From contig NSJX01000033.1 of assembly GCA_002286715.1 (NCBI GenBank), forward strand, positions 62,001 to 126,000: a DNA stretch of 64,000 nt, read 5' to 3'. The stretch is from Dentipellis sp. KUC8613 (lineage: Eukaryota > Basidiomycota > Agaricomycetes > Russulales > Hericiaceae). The translations under genes were made by a program, and so were the position numbers. The number at the start of each line of letters is the position of its first letter. Positions within the stretch are counted from its first letter, which is position 1. A model generated the notes under the pieces. That model was not told where the DNA came from, searched no databases, and was given only the letters and a program-made list of their open reading frames with translations. Positions 32,936 to 44,133 of this stretch are shown in pieces.

Positions 32936-34485
32936 TCAAACCGCACCAATCCGCGCCAACTTCCCGCCCACCTGCTCCCGCCGCTCCTTCAGCCTCCTCC
33001 CGTGGAACGCCCACTCGATCTGTAGCGTTTTGAAAATCTCCACGCCCAGCTCCTCCGCAAACGCCCACACCAGCCCGGGATTCTTCAGAAACCCACGCCC
33101 AACCGACACCACGTCCGCGCGGCCCTCCGCCAAGATCGCCTGCGCGCGCACACCCGACGTGATCCCGCCGACCGCACCCACGAGGATCTTGTCCCCGTGC
33201 GCTTTCTTGACGGCCTCTGCGAAGGGCACCTGGTACGCCTCGAGCGGGTGGATCTTCTGCAAAGGCGACGTCCCGCCGGTCGACACGTCGATGAGGTCGA
33301 CGCCGTGCGCGGCGAGCAGCCCCGCGAGGCGCACGGTGTCCTCGCTGCGCCAGGACGGCGTGTTGGGGAGCGTCTCCTCGAGCCAGTCCGTCGCCGATAC
33401 CCTAACCCAAAAAAAAATACAAATACAACTCAGCACGCCGTCCGCCCCACCCCATCCTATCCCAACAAAAATAAAAAAACACGCACCGCACGAACAGCGG
33501 CATGCTCTCCGGCACATTCGCGCGGATCGCATCGACGACCTCCAGCAGCGCCCGCGCGCGGTTCTCAAAGCCGCCCCCATACGCATCCGTGCGCCGATTG
33601 CTCACCGGGCTCAAGAACGAGTGCAGCAGGAACCCGTGCGCAGCATGCACCTCGACCACATCGAACCCCGCGCGCACCGCGCGCCGCGCCGCACCCGCGA
33701 AGGCCGCGACGATGGCGCGTATACCCTCCACGGTAAGCTCGTGCGGCTGCGCCAGCAGATCCTCGCCCTCCGCCTCCGCGCCATACGCCACCGCACTCGG
33801 GCCAACTACTTCCCCCGGCCACCCGCCCGCCTCCGCACTTACAAGCGCGCCGGCGCCGCGCGCGAGCCACAGCGCGCCCGTGCTCGCTTTACGCCCGCCA
33901 TGTGCGAGCTGGACGCCAATTTTCTGCCCCTGCGCGTGCGCGAACGCGACGAGCGCGTGCAGCGCGGATTCTTGCTCGTAGTTCCAGAGACCTGTGTCTT
34001 CGGGGGTCGTGCGCCCTGTGGGCGTGACGGCGGTCGCTTCGAGGAGCGTGAGGCCGGGTCCGCGCGTGAGGATGCCGCCGACTGTGTGTGGTGGGAGGGT
34101 TGGTGAGGGTGAGGGTGAGAGTGGGTGAGGGAGGGCGAGGGGAGGGACGTACGGTGTGCGAGGTGCCAGGCGTTGATGACGCCGTCCGTAGCGGAGTACT
34201 GCGCCATCGGAGCGAGCTGTGCATGCCACAAGAAGTATCAGTTCCTCACTTGATTCCGCACAAAAGGAGAGCATAGTTTGCGCGTACGAATATGCGGTTC
34301 GGGAACGTGACGCCCCGGATGCGCAGCGGCTGGAACAGCGTCGGGATCGGGGTGCCGTCTGGCTGCGGGTCGAGCGCGGTGCCGGATGGCGGGGACTGCT
34401 TCGGCGCGAAGTAGGGCAGGCCGGGGACGCCTTCGTTGATGATGAGCGGGGTAGCGGTTGCGGGCTGGTGTTCATATTGAGACAT
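32936..34485 (-). CDS. NADPH dehydrogenase, old yellow enzyme family (copy 1)
   Basis: Four exons (34485-34288, 34216-34153, 34081-33487, 33401-32936) give 440 residues. The family uses FMN and NADPH to reduce the C=C bond of enals, enones and nitro compounds. Landmarks in order: PTLFQPLRIRGVTFPNRIF, LAPMAQYSATDGVIN, TRGPGLTLLEATAVTP, GVQLAHGGRKAS, the active-site pair in VVEVHAAHGFLLHSF, SPVSNRRTDAYGGGFENRAR, and the FMN-phosphate region VVSVGRGFLKNPG. The first exon (PLIINEGVPGLPYF, then PKQSPPSGTALDPQPDG) is typical of the fungal YqjM-like group. A close paralogue in the same orientation begins downstream at 37551, and a dead copy lies at 28.3 kb. Location is probably cytosolic, with no targeting sequence. 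Confidence 0.93.
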
Positions 34486-36115
34486 ATCGATCGTGTTCGA
34501 GTCTGTTTGTGTGCGTGAGCAATATGGGAAGCTGAAGCTGGTGTTGGTTCTGGAGAGACAAAGGGCGACGGATGATGGGTTTTTATACTGTCCCCTCTGC
34601 CAGGCGGGTGGTACCTCAGGCTGGCATTGCGGATTGCAAGTCAGCATCGTTCGGGTGACATAGCGACTGGCTGATTCAGCAAGGAACGAACGAACGTACG
34701 CACGGCGGAAAAAAAGAAGACGGCTTACCTACCAAGTCGCGTCGCGCATTCGACGCTCGCGATATGGGTACAACAGGCCATGGCTACTGGCTAGTGCGCG
34801 CTTCGTCGGTTCTTCCAATGGCGAGGTGGATTACTCAGCCGTGATGCATGAAATTTGTGAAAGATGCGCCTGGCCAGTGGACATCATTGGCAGCAGCTGC
34901 GGAAGCTGATGACGACATCTGCGTCCGATGCATGATGCTGGAAGGTCATTACAAAGCAACTGGGGAGGTTCGAGTGTCGGACTCTGTTGGAATTCCTCGA
35001 GGGAGGCGGAGGAGAGCGCTGGGGAGGTGTATAAGTCAGCAGACCAAGGCAGGTTGACCAAAGGCCCACAGGACTCTCAGCATACGCCCCCCCGCTAACG
35101 GATGGTACCGTCAGCGCGTGAGCGTATGCTGAGGGTCCTGTGGACAGATATTGACAGGCGTGGGCGGCGAGATATCCCTGTTTATTCGATTCAATAAAAT
35201 CGTGGAGTAAGTGAAGGCTAGAAAGGACATAGAAGAAGATGTCGAGCGTACGTGCATATATGGCGGAGTGACTATGGTCTTCGACTTGTGATAGCTCCGC
35301 GATTGTGTTGCTTGTGCCCCTAATGATAGTCATAGACGCAGCCAACAGATAAGCTGGCAACATAATATAGGGACAGCTATTGGAGCACGATAGTCCGGGT
35401 GCATTGTGCTGGAGACGCAAGACCCCACATCGCAAGAGAAACAGCCGTACCTATATATATTAGATAATGCGCAAAAAATGCACTGTAGACTGGAGTCTGT
35501 GAGAGATATGTTCTGCGAAAGACTGCTAGCAGACAGCACGGTCGAGAGAGAAGAACCGGGTCCTCGATGTTCCGCGGGTCTGGGATATGGTAAGGACGAC
35601 TTGAAGACTCTTCGGGACGCACTGGGATAGCCATGTAGCGACGGCGGCAGCAATTCCGAGCCGAGGATCCGGCCCCGAGGGTCGCCGTGCTGCCCATTCG
35701 ACGAATCAAGACTAATATCCCTTCCGTGCGCCAGACGACTCGCGTCTTGTGCTTTTGGACGGACTGCGGTGAAGCACGACTTGTTTTCTGACCAGCTACT
35801 GCATACAACTGAGACACCGAATTCACTCACACAAACATTCTTCTCGGAGAAGAAGAAGTAGCGGATTGGGTGGCACCTGCACATAACTATGTCTCATCTT
35901 GAGTAGTGGGTCTTCATCGTGTGCTGGAATGCTGAAAATACGAGAGACGAGGAATAGCCGTTTCCGAATTTTATTCAGTCCGACGGCGTTGTAGAATTTG
36001 AACCATGATCGAGCTCAAAGCACCGCAAACGTCTTGGAGACTGTTGGCATATCATCAATCATCATCTGAGCAAACACAATGTCCGAACCACCACATACCA
36101 TCTAACTATATCACC
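34486..36115. other. 1.6 kb intergenic region between the two OYE genes
   Basis: It contains the promoter of copy 1 and the 3' flank of copy 2. Open frames on the minus strand up to 184 codons (35330-35884) show no motif and overlap other frames. A strong inverted repeat at 35066-35143 is the only structure that stands out. Confidence 0.4.
35066..35143. repeat. Near-perfect 22-base inverted repeat
   Basis: Arm CCACAGGACTCTCAGCATAC+GC (35066-35087) is the reverse complement of 35122-35143 with one mismatch. The 34-base loop contains a second shorter inverted repeat (CGCTAACGG / CCGTCAGCG), so a long stem with an inner stem is possible. Confidence 0.9.
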
Positions 36116-37551
36116 TCACGCGCGATCCAAACCCTGCCTCAACCGGCGCCCATGGAACGCCCACTCAATCTGCAGCGCCTTATAGATCTCCACGCCCAGA
36201 TCCTCCGCAAAGCTCCACACCAGCCCGGGATTCTTCAAAAACCCGCGGCCGACGAGGACGACGTCCGTCTGGCCTGCGTCGAGAACCTGCTGCGCGCGCG
36301 TGCCCGAGTTAATGTTGCCGACGGCGCCGACGAGGATCTTGCCGCCGTGCGCCTTCTTGACTGCCTCGGCGAAGGGAACCTGGTACGCGTCGAGCGGGAG
36401 GATCTTCTGGGCCGGGTCACCGCCTCCGGAGGACACGTCGAGCAGGTCGACGCCGTGTGCTGCGAGCAGGCCTGTGAGGCGCACGGTGTCCTCGAGGCGC
36501 CAGGACGGCTCGTTGGGCTTAGTCTCCTCCAGCCACTCTGTCGCGGAGACGCTATTGGATATACCGCAAGTCAGCAACGAGGCTCGACGCGATAAGAGAA
36601 AGACGAAGCCTACCGGACGAACAGAGGCATATCAGCAGGTATATTCGCGCGGATCGCATCAACGACCTCAAGCGTCAACCTCGCGCGGTTCTCAAAACTG
36701 CCCCCATACTCATCCGTGCGCCTATTGCTCACGGGGCTCAAAAACGAGTGCAGCAAAAACCCATGCGCAGCATGGATCTCCACCACATCAAAGCCCGCAC
36801 GCACCGCACGGCGCGCCGCGTCCGCAAAGTCGCGCACAACCCTACGAATGCCCGCACCATCGAGCTCCTTCGGCGTCCAAAATGCATCAGACCACGCAAC
36901 GCGCGACGGGCCCCACACGTCGTCGGGCCAGCCGCCCGCGGCGGGCAGCGCGCGCGCGCCGTGGCTGAGCCAGAGCGCGACGCCGGACGCCTTGCGGCCC
37001 GCGTGCGTGAGCTGGATGCCGAGCTTCTGCCCCTGCGTGTGCGCGAACGCGACGATCGGGCGCCAGGCGGCTTCTTGCGCGGCGTTCCAGAGCCCCGCTT
37101 CTTCGGGCGTGCCGCGCCCCTCGGGCGAGACGGCGGTGGCTTCGGTGAGGGAGAGCCCGGGGCCGCGGGTGAAGATGCCGCCGACTGGGATTGATGAGTG
37201 TGAGGAGTGGGGAGGGGTGGGGCGGTAGCTTACGATGCGCGAGGTGCCAGTCGTTGACGACGCCGTCTGTGGCGGAGTACTGCGCCATTGGAGCGAGCTG
37301 AATATGGGAAAAGATATCAGCGCATGCAGAACGCGCCCGTGAGGGTGAGAGCATCGTACGAAGATACGATTCTGGAACTCGACGCCCCGGATGCGGAGAG
37401 GCTGGAACAGCTGGGGGATGGATCTGCCGTCTGGCTGCGGGTTGACGGCCGTACCAGAGGGCGGCGACTGCTTCGGAGAGAAGTACGAGTTGTTCGGGAC
37501 GCCTTCGTTGATGATGAGAGGAATATCGGGCTGAATTTCGGATTGAGACAT
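36116..37551 (-). CDS. NADPH dehydrogenase, old yellow enzyme family (copy 2)
   Basis: A paralogue of the gene at 32936 with the same four-exon plan, from MSQSEIQPDIPLIINEGVP at 37551 to RRLRQGLDRA at 36116. Motifs: PQLFQPLRIRGVEFQNRIF, LAPMAQYSATDGVVN, GIQLTHAGRKAS, the active-site pair in VVEIHAAHGFLLHSF, SNRRTDEYGGSFENRAR, and FMN-binding VVLVGRGFLKNPG. It should reduce activated C=C bonds with NADPH and FMN. Differences from copy 1 concentrate between GRKAS and the active-site segment and at the extreme C-terminus, regions that shape the substrate pocket in this family, so the two enzymes may differ in substrate. Confidence 0.93.
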
Positions 37552-39305
37552 CGTTGAACAGAGTGCTAAGATATTCGAAGACGAAGTGGTCGGTTGCTGC
37601 TAGTTATCTTGTTGCTGCTGCATCGATTGAGCTTCGACGAGGCTTTTATAGCGTTGGATGCTGACGCTTGACAAACCGCCCCGAGTGCATCTAGGTGCGG
37701 TCAAGACCATAGTTCCCGGAATCTGCGGAAAGGCTGAATCAGCGAGGGCCTCGTTCTGAGGAGACAGCGACGGGACGACGGCTTACCGAGGCCACTGCGT
37801 GAACAATGCTACACGGTTGCCTCTTGGCTTCGTCATCGCTTCCAGAGATGGGTGAAGAGACTACGTATGATTGGTCGTTTGAGTAGAGAGATGGGTTATT
37901 CAGCCGCAAGGGCGACGCGCTGTGTCGCTAGATGGGCAAGAACTGTTCAATTCTCACCCGAGATGATGCAACAGATGGTATTACCAAGCAGAGCACGGAG
38001 GAATGTGGGGCACGAGCATCCGTGAGGGCTCGAAACATCGCCCATGGTACCCTTGTTCGACGATGCGACTTGCACGAACGATGAACGGTTGAAAGACCCT
38101 TGGAGGCTGGATTCGAGTGAGACGACAGTTATGGTTGGTGCTCCCTGGACGGAATCGGCCGAGCTCCAATGACATTTGTTTTCTATGCCGTCCACTCTGC
38201 TTTGGAGACGAGACGAAACTGAGATCCGTACAAACACTACTGTCGTCAGTCACGCTGCGCGATGAGAGGTTGCAGTCTTACCTTCTGAGACACGGCTGCT
38301 ACGTTAACCATCGAGAGGTGTAGCCCCCGCCTGTGCCGTTATGAGCCATCTGGGTGCAAGGTGCAGTGAAGTCTAGCGGGAGGGTGCAAGAACCTCATGG
38401 CCGGGTGCAAGAACCTTGTGGTCGGGATCTTGCACCCTGAGTTTCAAACTCCGCCGGACTGTTGCCGTGGGAACGCATCGTTGGGGTTAGGGTGAACGAC
38501 TTACCTCGAAATCATCTCTATGCAATCGAGACATTGACTATCTCACTGCTTACACGCGCGATGTTGCACTAGGACTCGTTGAATGCAGCATGCCAGGGAT
38601 GTTTGACCTTACATCTTTCTCTGGATAGATGACGAAATCGAAATGCTTGGCAGATTATGATGTCGGGCAGGATGAGTCGAGCTCGTCGTCACTGGCCATG
38701 GACGATATCCCCGGGAATGGAAGTCTCTGCATTGTACTCATCTACCCATCTAGATATGTGAGTACCTCCATGCGCCCTGAATATCCTTGAAGAAGGAGCT
38801 CAGAATGGGTCGGCACTGACGTCTCTTCTTTCGATTCCCGAAGGACGACGTCGAGGAGTCCGAGGCTCGTCAATAAATTCCTCCTTCCGGCGCAATTCAT
38901 GCATCATTCTAGCTTGATGAAATTGCGATATCTTTGTGGACCAGAGCGCTCGCGCATTAGATGGAGTGTACGCCTGATTGCTGTCTCAGGCAGTCTTGAC
39001 AACAATTCAAAGCTCGAGGAGCGTGTAATTTTTGTCGCTTCCAAAGTCGTCCTGGCGTCTAGAACCTCCAGCAGAATGACTTCAACAGTCTCAAAGAGGG
39101 AGGTCAACGTCCTCATGGTACGATAAGGCATGACTCTAGAACAGGCCTATTAATCGTCTTCTCCATTCAACGTAAAGACAAGAAGTCTTGCTTGATATGG
39201 CAGAGATGTTTATATGCGTGCGCAGCGCAGCACCTATATATGTCGCCTTCTCCTTATCGATATCCAGCACGCTTCCATCGCCTCTGCCATCTCCAATTGT
39301 GCACC
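37552..39305. other. 1.75 kb intergenic region
   Basis: This holds divergent promoters for OYE copy 2 and the first nucleotidyltransferase. No gene is supported. A small repeat cluster lies at 38352-38437. From here to 48 kb the sequence is less GC-rich than the 19-37 kb block. Confidence 0.4.
38352..38437. repeat. GGGTGCAAG direct and inverted repeats
   Basis: GGGTGCAAG occurs at 38352, 38382 and 38403. The last two extend to GGGTGCAAGAACCT. The reverse complement CTTGCACCC occurs at 38429-38437, so a hairpin of about 10 pairs can form. Confidence 0.85.
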
Positions 39306-40021
39306 ATGCGCGAAACGCCCAGCAAAGCCGAAGTCGCTGCTGTCGCCAAGCGAGTCGTCAAGATTCTCGTGGGCCAGGGTCTTACGTGCTACCTTGTCGG
39401 AGGCGTCGCATCCATGCTTTGGGGGACGAGCAGGACTCCGAATGTATGTGAAACCTCGTTGTACTCGATATTTTGGACTGACTGGACAAACAGGACGTCG
39501 ATATCGTCATCTCTACGACTATGTATACTGCCGAGGAAATCAAACGGCTTGTCGCCCGCGCGGACCCGCGTTTCCTCCTCGTCCCATCGAAAAACCCGCG
39601 TAATACCTACAAGGTAACGTGGTTCAGAAAGGCGAGGTCGTCGGATGGAAGCATCCTCAGATGCAAAGTGGACTTCCTCGTCCCTCCGACACTGAACGTG
39701 CCGTCCCTGACGGATGATCACATCGTACAAAAGTCTGCACTCCCCGTGTCGCCGCTGCTCCCCCTGCTGCTGCTCAAACTGCAGGCGTGGGAGGACCATC
39801 GCTGGGCGCGGTATGCAGACCTTCAGGAGAAGCAGCATACGGACGTTGCGGACATCACGGAGCTGCTGGATATTGCAGTCAGGGAGGGTGTGCGAGTTGC
39901 GGATGCGCCGTGGCTGAGTTCTTTGTTTTTGAGTGCGGCACGAAGGCGCGTACAGTCTTATGTGGTGCAGTATTACGCGTCGCGACGGGCGTGGAGGGAG
40001 CTTGGCTTTACGACTGTTTAG
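39306..40021 (+). CDS. AbiEii-like nucleotidyltransferase-fold protein (copy 1)
   Basis: Two exons (39306-39443, 39494-40021) give 221 residues. Residues 29-52 read YLVGGVASMLWGT followed by RTPNDVDIVI, the GG plus DxD signature of the polymerase-beta-type nucleotidyltransferase fold (Asp 47 and 49), and the third acidic residue is Asp106 in CKVDFLVPP. The C-terminal helices LLPLLLLKLQAWEDH and later DVADITELL match the LK.....R....D..D...L pattern of AbiEii-type proteins. All catalytic acids are present, so transfer of a nucleotide to RNA, protein or a small molecule is possible. The target is unknown. Two paralogues lie within 7 kb and share the phase-0 intron after codon 46. A TATA-rich stretch (TATATATG) lies about 70 bases upstream. 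Confidence 0.82.
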
Positions 40022-40318
40022 GAATTCGTTGCGCAGAGTCGGACTGCAGACATGTGAATACGACCTATGATTCAAGTTTCGTAGGAAAGTGATAGAGTTT
40101 AGCTACCATGTTGGTCGTATGGATCAGAATGTAACTACAGCCCGTTTGAACCATCAATTTGAATCGGTGATCAAGTATGCAAGAAACCACAAAGACGGGA
40201 ACCTGTAGAAAGGGTGAAATATAAACCCATGATTTCCTATTAGCGAGTCGAATACAGCGACCAGAGTTGAACAGACGCACCGGAAAATTCAAAATCATCA
40301 CTTCAGGTCATACCCACC

Positions 40319-42243
40319 CTAGATCTTATCGGAATGCGCGTCTACCGCCTTGCTATCTGAAGGGAAGACGCTACAACTGCCGCCGCCAGAAAAGTTGGGC
40401 ACAAGACATCGGAGGTCGTCCATGGCACACTGGTCGACTTCGCAGTCCTCAAAGATCAACTCCTTCAACCCACCGTCCGTCCGAGCCTGCATCTCCTCTA
40501 GCGCTTCGAAAAAAACGTTGCGCACAACATCGTCGTCTTCTTCATCGCAACGGGTAAATTTTTGGAAGGCAAAGTGGGCCAATTTGAGATAGCGGAGCTT
40601 GGGGAAGAGCCATGGTCCACGGTCCCCCACAGCACCGATTTTGGTAAGACGAACCCCGGGAGGACTGACGAGCGAGAATACAGCGGGCCCGCTTAATGAT
40701 AATCTCTCCAGAGCAGTCAACCCCATTGACATTTTCTCTAAATCGAGTTGGGTTGGCACTGGGATTACACTACCGCAGGCGATTGCAATATCCAGGGAGA
40801 TGATTTTGTCGAGGTCGAGTTTGCCCAGGATGTCTTGAAGAATCCAGCCGAACCCCGAGGTGGTGGTATGGGCGGATGTGAAAGTCACAGAAAGCGCCCG
40901 CTCGTCGGGGTGGCGTCCCTCCTCACAGCCGCGGAATTCTCGATGTCCCTCCATGTATAGGTGCCCGTGATAGACGCGAAATGACAGGGACGTGGTCGAA
41001 GAGGTGGAGCCGCCACCGTGAATATGGGGGGAAATGAACGTTACGAGGGAAGGAAATTCCAACGCCTCCGCGCGGGAGGGTGAGATGCAGTCGACGAGGA
41101 GGGTGGCCATCGGAGGTATCGCGAAATGCTGCAACAGCCAGATGCAGCTGCGGGCGTTGCCTGCCATCTTGAAGGTTCGAAGGTCTGGGAGTGAAACTCG
41201 TCGACTTGTCGTGAATGGAAAAGTGTATGAGTAACCCTGGGACTTCTCAGGCGTTACTTGCATGTCCAATGTCTTCAACATAGGTAAATTATCGAAGACG
41301 GAGAGCAGTTGCTCGCAGGTCGAGACGGAGGCAAGACGCTGTACGCAAAATGAGAGCCTGAGGTCTACGAGTCTGCCACACAATGGAGCATCCGGCGGCA
41401 TCAAGGCTTCTCTGAGCGACAGCCGGTGAAGTTGTGGAGCATTCTCGCCGAAGATGTTGTTAGGAAGTAGGAAGAAATTTCCGCCATTATTCCCGGGGTC
41501 CAATAAAGCATGAGTGTCCCATGAAAAGGACTCGAGGAGTGGCGCGGCAGCACATGATAGAAGGGAAAATGCCAGCAGATGGCTTTTGCATGCCACACCT
41601 TGTAGAGATAGGTGGGGAGTGTGATGCAATTCCGAAAGGACAGTGTGAAGAAGCCTGTTGTCCAGCGGCCTAATAATGTACGGGAGCTGGCCCCGGTGCA
41701 TAACGTCGGTGGGAGTGAGTTTCAAGCTGCGCATCCGCTCTGCCACCCATGCGGGATGATAGCGGATACTCATACCCCACAGTTTTGTGTCATCAAGTGC
41801 GATGGCTCTCCATGCCCGGCACACATGCGAGACTTTGATCCACCTGAAATTTCCGTATGATCCAGACCGCCGCGATCTCGTCTCACTCTCTCGGAAGATG
41901 TCGTCGTCGCCATCCGTGGAAAAAATTTCGAAAATACGTGCCATCGTCCCAGGAGGGATGCGGGATACAGGCAGCAGAGAGTTACGCCTCGTCGTCATGA
42001 TCGACAGCGTCTTCGATATGACCTTGATCTCCTGGTCCATGCTAATACACGCCTCGGGCAAAGCTGCGGAGTTGTTTGATGCACCTGATGAGTCGAGCAT
42101 GGAGATCCTACAGGCCCAAGGGGAAGGCCATGCAGATGCGCCGTGTCCGCAAACTGGTGAGTTAGGCCTGCTCGTGAAATGGGAGGCACTGACCTCGTGA
42201 CCGTCTCCTCCGAGCTGCTCGCCGATGGCAAGCTGTAGAACAT
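40319..42243 (-). CDS. F-box domain protein
   Basis: Two exons (42243-42194, 42107-40319) give 612 residues starting MFYSLPSASSSEETVTR. After a helical segment (MDQEIKVISKTLSIM), residues of about 45-110 form the agaricomycete F-box: SRIPPGTMARIFEIFS, then FRWIKVSHVCRAWRAIALDDTKLWG. The remaining 500 residues are a leucine-rich, LRR-like array without a regular consensus, as in many fungal F-box proteins. It is expected to bind Skp1 in an SCF ubiquitin ligase and recruit an unknown target. Such genes are very numerous and fast-evolving in mushrooms. It ends 297 bases from the stop of the convergent nucleotidyltransferase copy 1. Confidence 0.88.
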
Positions 42244-43453
42244 GATTTTGAGGGGTGGAATATGACGATTGACAAAGAGACGAAAGCCGTGGTATCTGGC
42301 TGGAGTCGACGATCTCGTATCTTGTTACTTTAAACCAGCGTGAAATGCGCAGTTTGGGATTGGAATCCTTGAGAATACTGCATTTGTATAAGAACCCTGC
42401 ACCGCAGCAAAAAAAGTGGCTCTCGCCTTGTCATATGAGCATAAAGATGTCCCTCAGATAGATTGAAGACTGCGGGCGAATCTACGCAAATCATATTGTA
42501 CTATCGCTGCAGAGAGTGAAATAGCTTACCTAGCAAATCAACGATGTGATAGGTTTTCCTTACATTTGAAGGAGACAATCGGATCTGTTGCGAAAGTCGG
42601 CGAACCGCAACTTTGCATTTTCCCTACATTAGCGATCTCTAACACGCATTTCCTGCAAGAAATAGATCAAAAAACGCTACCCAAGTCAGATGACGATGAT
42701 ACGCCCAACCATAGTACTACTGTATGCGCATGAGATGGGTCTTATGGCGAACTGACCTGGACGCGACACCGACAGCAGCAAGTCTTATACTCGTGACGAC
42801 CGTGACTGGCCATCCACTGACCATTGTGAGTTCCGCAGCGAGCCGCAGTTTCGCGAGACGAGACAGGATTGCGAATGAGACCTTCAAAGCAACTTCCATG
42901 GCTGCGGGACTCGCACGTTCGTGAAGATGCGTCACCGCTCCCCGCTGCGAGGTCGAATAGGCCACACGAGAGCCACACGCCACATATGCCACACGATCTA
43001 GACAGTGTGGTACAGCGCATAAGCGTGATGTTTAGCTTCTCGATCTTCTTTGAGGGGGGAAAGAGTTTTCAAGGCCATTCGAGGAAACCAAAGTCACGGT
43101 CGAGTTGACGGCTGCCGCCGCCGCCTGCCGCCGCCGCCCGCGGCAGGGCCGCTCCTCCCCAGCCGGGCCGACATCCGACTGGAGGGTAATCTTGTGGGTC
43201 ACAACTAACGTGGTCCCGGTTCGATTTGAGCTTTGAGAGCTTTGGAATACAATTTTGTGCACCAATCAGGGGTCGAGCTCATATCTAGATACATCATAAG
43301 ACGAGTCAAGAAGTAGAATATACTATATATATATCAATTTCAGTCGGTCTGAGCCCAACTTCGATGTTCCATCCGACACCTTTAAAACAACAGTCACCCC
43401 GGAAAAGATCCTACCGCACAACAAAAGTATGCCTTCCCCAAGATTCCCGTGAC
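42244..43453. other. 1.2 kb intergenic region
   Basis: No gene is supported. A (GCC)n-like stretch at about 43110-43150 is present. The right end is the 3' flank of nucleotidyltransferase copy 2. Confidence 0.4.
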
Positions 43454-44133
43454 TCACGACATCCTAGCAAATGATCGAAGTCGCCGCCGGATCGCGGTTC
43501 GAAATGGTTCATTCAACCCCGGCGCGTCCTCAATTGTGGCACCCAGCTCGACTACGATTGCAAGCAGCTCTTCGATGTCCACGATATCCGTGAATTGCTT
43601 CTCTACAAGATCCCGACGCCTAGCATGGGTATGATGCTCCCATCCCTGCAACCTAAGATGCAGAAGCAGCAGGAGTGGGCAGACCGGCAAGTTCTCCATC
43701 CATACGATGTTTCTCGCGTGTAGTAGCGGCATATTGAGCGTTGGTGGGACGAGAATATCGACTTTGATATTTTCGGAGAATCGCGTGGATTCGGGAAATT
43801 CATACCACAGGACCTTGTAAGAGTTGCGTGGGTTTCTCGAATCTACGAGAGAAAATCGTCCATCCGAATCAACAAGCATTTGTTTGATCTCCTCGGCGTC
43901 ATACGCAGTGGTAAGGATGACGAGGTCAATATCCTGAATGCATCTGTTATGATATCGCTCTCGATGAATGGTTGGAACAACGACTTTATACGCACGTTTG
44001 GATCCCTGCTGCACCCCCACAACATGGAAGCCAAGCTTCCGACAACGTAGCACAAGATTCCCCTTCTCCTAAGAACGCCGACGGCTCGTCTAGCGACCGT
44101 CACGATATTTGCACTGGTAGGAGGGCCGACCAT
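43454..44133 (-). CDS. AbiEii-like nucleotidyltransferase-fold protein (copy 2)
   Basis: Two exons (44133-43996, 43933-43454) give 205 residues. Exon 1 is 138 bases, as in copies 1 and 3. Motif residues are kept: YVVGSLASMLWGCSRDPNDIDLVI (GS and DxD) and IKVDILVPP for the third Asp. The C-terminal helical part LLLLLHLRLQGWEHH has HLRLQ where the others have LLKLQ, and the protein stops earlier (FARMS). The reading frame is intact. It lies on the opposite strand to the other two, so the cluster is not a simple tandem array. Confidence 0.8.

Noticed and set aside
34884..35884. Minus-strand frames of 149-184 codons between the OYE genes
   Set aside because: They overlap each other in two frames, cross the hairpin at 35066-35143, and show no family features.
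38483..38492. Short telomere-like motifs (GGGGTTAGGG here; CCCTAACCCT at 44787-44796 and 57604-57613)
   Set aside because: Each holds under two repeat units, which is expected by chance or common in fungal introns; no array.
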